A DNA stretch of 35,621 nt. Origin: an uncultured Chloroflexota bacterium (GTDB taxonomy: Bacteria > Chloroflexota > Chloroflexia > Chloroflexales > Chloroflexaceae). The notes under the pieces were generated by a model that was not told where the DNA came from, did no database searches, and worked only from the letters and a program-made list of their open reading frames with translations. Below, in pieces: positions 32,756 to 35,621 of the stretch. Each line of letters starts with the position of its first letter. Position 1 is the stretch's first letter. The stretch is taken from positions 1 to 35,621 of the forward strand of contig CAKZKA010000250.1 of assembly GCA_937120965.1 (NCBI GenBank), written 5' to 3'. A program made the translations under genes and the position numbers.

Positions 32756-33373
32756 ATGGAAGTCCGCTTTGACCAGCAGGGCCTGGCGCCAGCGATTGTG
32801 CAGCACGCGCGTAGTGGCGAGGTGTTGATGCTCGGCTATATGAATGCCGAGGCGCTTGAATTGACTCGCACAACCGGCCTGGTGACCTTCTGGAGTCGTT
32901 CCCGGCAGGCGATCTGGCGGAAAGGCGAGACCAGCGGGAACGTGTTGCGCCTGGTTGACCTGCGGGTTGACTGTGATGGCGACGCGCTGCTGGTGCTGGC
33001 TGAACCCGCCGGGCCTACTTGCCACACCGGCGAGCGGAGTTGCTTTCACTACGATGCCAGCGGAACACTTACCCGGCGTCTGGCGCCTGCCGGCGCCGTG
33101 CTCAGCCGACTGGCCGACGGGGTGCGTGAGCGGCGCGCTGTGGCGCCTGAAGCCTCCTACACCGCCCGATTGCTTCGGGATGGGGTGGATCGGATCGGGA
33201 AGAAAGTTGGCGAGGAAGCGGTGGAAGTGATTATCGCGGCGAAAAATGCCTCTCACGCCGAACTGGTCTATGAACTGGCCGACCTGCTGTACCATATTGT
33301 TGTGTTGCTCGAGGATCAAAACGTGTCCCTTGAGGCGGTCTGGCAGGAGCTTGAACGGCGGATGAAGTTGTGA
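32756..33373 (+). CDS. hisI: Bifunctional PRA-CH/PRA-PH histidine biosynthesis protein (HisIE)
   Basis: Performs the second and third steps of histidine synthesis. The 205-residue product has an N-terminal HisI domain with metal sites ([18 protein letters not shown], then [10 protein letters not shown]). A C-terminal HisE domain (about 110-205) has the motif [16 protein letters not shown] and [14 protein letters not shown]. The fusion is common in bacteria. The start has a weak GAGAGA site. Its TGA overlaps the GTG start of the following kinase. No other his genes are present. Confidence 0.95.
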   Translation: MEVRFDQQGLAPAIVQHARSGEVLMLGYMNAEALELTRTTGLVTFWSRSRQAIWRKGETSGNVLRLVDLRVDCDGDALLVLAEPAGPTCHTGERSCFHYDASGTLTRRLAPAGAVLSRLADGVRERRAVAPEASYTARLLRDGVDRIGKKVGEEAVEVIIAAKNASHAELVYELADLLYHIVVLLEDQNVSLEAVWQELERRMKL

Positions 33374-35433
33374 GCGCCATAGAGGGTTCACCCCTATCAC
33401 GCTCGCCCTATCCTATGAGTTACCATTCCGGGCATGCCCTGGTGATCGATGGTGACGCGATCACCCGTGAAGTCTGTGCGGTAACGCTGCGCGAAGCCGG
33501 CTTTGTCGTTCAGACCACGGCTTCCCCCGCTGCGGCCCGCGATGCGCTTCTGGCACACTCGTATGATGTGGTGTTGCTCGATGGCCCCACGACAGACGGC
33601 GCTGGGCTGGCTCTGCTCCAGCAGTTGCGCGAGCAGCACGTGAGTGCGCCAATTCTCCTGATGTGCAGCAACGCTTCGGTCGAGTTTATCGCTCAGGCGA
33701 TGCGTTTGGGGGCGCGGGGCTTGTTGCTCAAACCCTTCACCGCCGACGATCTGCGCGCCACGGCCCTGGAACTTGCCAGCGAGCGGCGCGCGGCCCGCTC
33801 ACACGACCGGGTAGCGGCCCTGCGCCCGGTGGTGCGCATCGGCCAGCGTCTGCTCGGCGAACTCGATCTGCAACGCCTGCAGGATCTGATCATCGAGACC
33901 GTGCGCACCGAGCTTGACGCCGACCGCGCCTCGCTGATGCTGTTCGAGGACGATGGGCAGTGGCTGCGCATCGTTGCCTGTTCCGGTCTCCCCGCCCAGG
34001 TGCGCGTGGGCCATCGTGTGGCAACCGAGCGCAGTCTGGCTGGCTGGGTGGCGATGCGCCGCCAGCCGGTACGCCTCGACTTCAGCGGCGATCTGGCTCT
34101 CCCCGTTGACGACCTGCGCGGCGCGTTCCTGACCGAAGAGGTCGGCTCGGCCCTGTCGGTGCCGGTACTGGCCGGCGAGCGGGTGCTGGGGGTGCTCAAT
34201 GCCGCGAAGGGGCACACGCGCCAGCCCTTTACCGAGGACGATCAGGAACTCTTGATGCTGCTGGCGGCCCAGGCCGCGGTCGCGATTGAGAATGCGCGCC
34301 TCTACACACGCGTCGCCTCCTCCGAGGGCCGCTATCGGGCCTTGCTCCAGCATGCCAGCGATGCGGTGCTGCTGGTTGACGCCACCGGACGGACGATCCT
34401 CGATGCCAATCTGGCCCTGGAACAACTCAGCGGCTATAGTCACGCCGAGTTGGTGGCCATGCCCCTCGATCACCTGTTGCCGGCCCTGGCCGAACTGGTG
34501 CAGAGGACCCGTGAGGGCAACAGTAGCGCGTCGGTGCCCGAGGGTCCGGAAATCGAGATGGACCTGCGCACCCGGCAGGAGCAGACCACCCCGGTCGCGG
34601 TCAGCCTCAGCGCCGTGTCCCACGCCGGTGAGCGCCTGATCCTGGTGATCGCCCGGGACGTGAGCGAACGCCAGCGCATCGCCAAGCAACTGGTGCAGGC
34701 GGAGAAACTCGCGGCCCTGGGCCGTCTGTCGGCGTCGCTGGCCCACGAGATCAACAACCCCCTCCAGGCCATCCACAACTCGGTGTACCTGCTGTTGACC
34801 CGACCCCTTCCCGAGGAGAAGCGGCAGCGCTACCTGAAAATGACCCAGGAGGAGATCGAGCGGCTGATCAGCATCGTCCAGCGCATGCTCGACTTCTACC
34901 GCCCCAGCCGGGAGGGGATGCGCCCGGCGGATGTGGACGAGATCCTCGATGCGGTGCTGACCCTGACCGAGACGCAACTCGCCGAGCAGCGGGTGCAGTT
35001 GGTCCGCCAGCGGGCAGGGCAACTACCGCGGGTGTTCGCCGTTAGCAATCATCTCAAACAGGTATGTTTCAATCTGATCTTCAACGCCCTCGAGGCCATG
35101 CCCGAAGGCGGCGAACTCCACGTGAAAACCGCTGTGGTCGAAGGGGAAGCGGAGCTTGACACCGAGGGCTTCGTGACGGTTCTAGCGGGGGGGGCGGCGG
35201 AGCGGGCAGGCAGGGCGATGGTGGTCATCGAGATCAGCGATACCGGCAGCGGCATCCCGGCCCACGATCTGTCGAAGATCTTCGAACCCTTTTTCACCAC
35301 GCGCACCAAAGGCACCGGCCTGGGGCTGGCGGTGAGTTACAGCATCATCGAGCAGCACCACGGCGATCTGGCGGTGCGTTCGGTGGTCGGCGAGGGAACA
35401 ACTTTCCGCATCGCGCTGCCCGTGGCGGAATGA
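33370..35433 (+). CDS. REC-GAF-PAS hybrid sensor histidine kinase
   Basis: 687-residue soluble kinase with no membrane segment. Domains: receiver (about 20-135) with acidic pair Asp27/Asp29, phosphoacceptor Asp71 ([11 protein letters not shown], not the usual MP motif) and Lys121; GAF (about 160-312); PAS (about 320-435); HisKA with His459 in [19 protein letters not shown]; and HATPase with N box FNALEAM (Asn572), G1 DTGSGIP (624-630), FEPFFTT and GTGLGL (648-653). It probably integrates a phosphorylation input with small-molecule sensing; its output partner is not in the window. The GTG at 33370 overlaps the hisIE stop (GTGA), suggesting coupling; ATG 33415 is an alternative start. Confidence 0.93.
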   Translation: MSAIEGSPLSRSPYPMSYHSGHALVIDGDAITREVCAVTLREAGFVVQTTASPAAARDALLAHSYDVVLLDGPTTDGAGLALLQQLREQHVSAPILLMCSNASVEFIAQAMRLGARGLLLKPFTADDLRATALELASERRAARSHDRVAALRPVVRIGQRLLGELDLQRLQDLIIETVRTELDADRASLMLFEDDGQWLRIVACSGLPAQVRVGHRVATERSLAGWVAMRRQPVRLDFSGDLALPVDDLRGAFLTEEVGSALSVPVLAGERVLGVLNAAKGHTRQPFTEDDQELLMLLAAQAAVAIENARLYTRVASSEGRYRALLQHASDAVLLVDATGRTILDANLALEQLSGYSHAELVAMPLDHLLPALAELVQRTREGNSSASVPEGPEIEMDLRTRQEQTTPVAVSLSAVSHAGERLILVIARDVSERQRIAKQLVQAEKLAALGRLSASLAHEINNPLQAIHNSVYLLLTRPLPEEKRQRYLKMTQEEIERLISIVQRMLDFYRPSREGMRPADVDEILDAVLTLTETQLAEQRVQLVRQRAGQLPRVFAVSNHLKQVCFNLIFNALEAMPEGGELHVKTAVVEGEAELDTEGFVTVLAGGAAERAGRAMVVIEISDTGSGIPAHDLSKIFEPFFTTRTKGTGLGLAVSYSIIEQHHGDLAVRSVVGEGTTFRIALPVAE

Positions 35434-35454
35434 TGGGACGCGACACAGCCGCCG

Positions 35455-35621
35455 GGGGCAGGTTGTTCCTGGCAGGGATGCGCCCTCCCAAACCCTTCCC
35501 TCAGTGAGGGGCATGGGGAAACCCCATTTCCCTGTATACTCACGTTAGACGGTCATGCGCATGGCGCACAACGCCGCGATGAACATAGGGCGTCTTCGGG
35601 AGGGCCGCCCCCTCCCTGGCC
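35455..35621 (+). repeat. Palindromic element with modules A, core, end and F at the right edge
   Basis: Module A (GGGATGCGCCCTCCC, then CCCTCAGTGAGGGG) and a core with a weakened right arm (GGGGAAACCCCATTTCCC, near 35515-35532) are followed by the end GTATACTCACGTTAG. A changed module F (ATGCGCATGGCGCA) and another GGGAGGG/CCCTCCC piece reach the window edge. It lies 20 bp after the kinase stop. No gene is seen after 35433. Confidence 0.78.

Noticed and set aside
1-35621. tRNA, rRNA or riboswitch
   Set aside because: I saw no cloverleaf, TTCRANYC-type T-loop context, or known riboswitch core in any gap.

Overview
The window looks like a chromosomal segment of a GC-rich (about 60-65% by eye) member of the Chloroflexota, most likely class Chloroflexia (Roseiflexus/Chloroflexus relatives). 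This rests on the combination of an EFG-less nuo cluster in the order A-B-C-D-I-H-J-K-L, an sdhC(b558)-A-B operon, paired FHA genes, an MglA/roadblock/DUF4388 cluster and heptameric AATCCAA-type repeats. The genus cannot be fixed from sequence alone.

Layout. Positions 1-9841, minus strand: complex I genes read nuoA, B, C, D, I, H, J, K, L from right to left; nuoM and nuoN would lie beyond the left edge. 10153-11546, minus: two forkhead-associated (FHA) proteins. 11740-13985, minus: tsaB, tsaE and a GT87-like membrane protein. 14746-18537, plus: an AAA+ ATPase and a GT39-like membrane glycosyltransferase. 19056-22666, plus: sdhCAB with a good sigma-70-type promoter. 22840-24006, minus: a GT4 glycosyltransferase. 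24397-24966, plus: an HD-domain nucleotidase. 25600-28007, minus: mutM, then an operon of a small membrane protein, moaD and moaE. 28347-35433, plus: two roadblock proteins, an MglA-like GTPase, a DUF4388 protein, purH, hisIE and a large REC-GAF-PAS-histidine kinase.

The nuo and sdh genes form the quinone-reducing part of a respiratory or photosynthetic electron transport chain. The roadblock/MglA/DUF4388 genes look like a small-GTPase polarity or motility module. The rest is housekeeping (purine, histidine, molybdopterin, t6A tRNA modification, base-excision repair) and envelope glycosylation.

The most unusual content is between the genes. Almost every longer gap is filled by copies of one modular palindromic element. 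Its 19-bp core (GGGGAAACCCGGTTTCCCC and variants) is repeated at about 69-bp steps around a 50-bp spacer. Optional modules are a 23-bp hairpin containing TTCGACAGGCTCACC, a C(TTCG)G hairpin rich in GGGAGGG/CCCTCCC, and a GCGGCTGCGCCGC hairpin. I count roughly 30 cores, including a tandem array of nine at 25026-25593. The elements keep pairing through compensatory changes and abut start and stop codons. They also create false open frames that extend several real genes. Other points of note are a nuoI product with a 220-residue basic tail of four 18-residue repeats, a MoaD whose Gly-Gly is not terminal, and a glycosyltransferase with repeat-like DNA inserted in frame.
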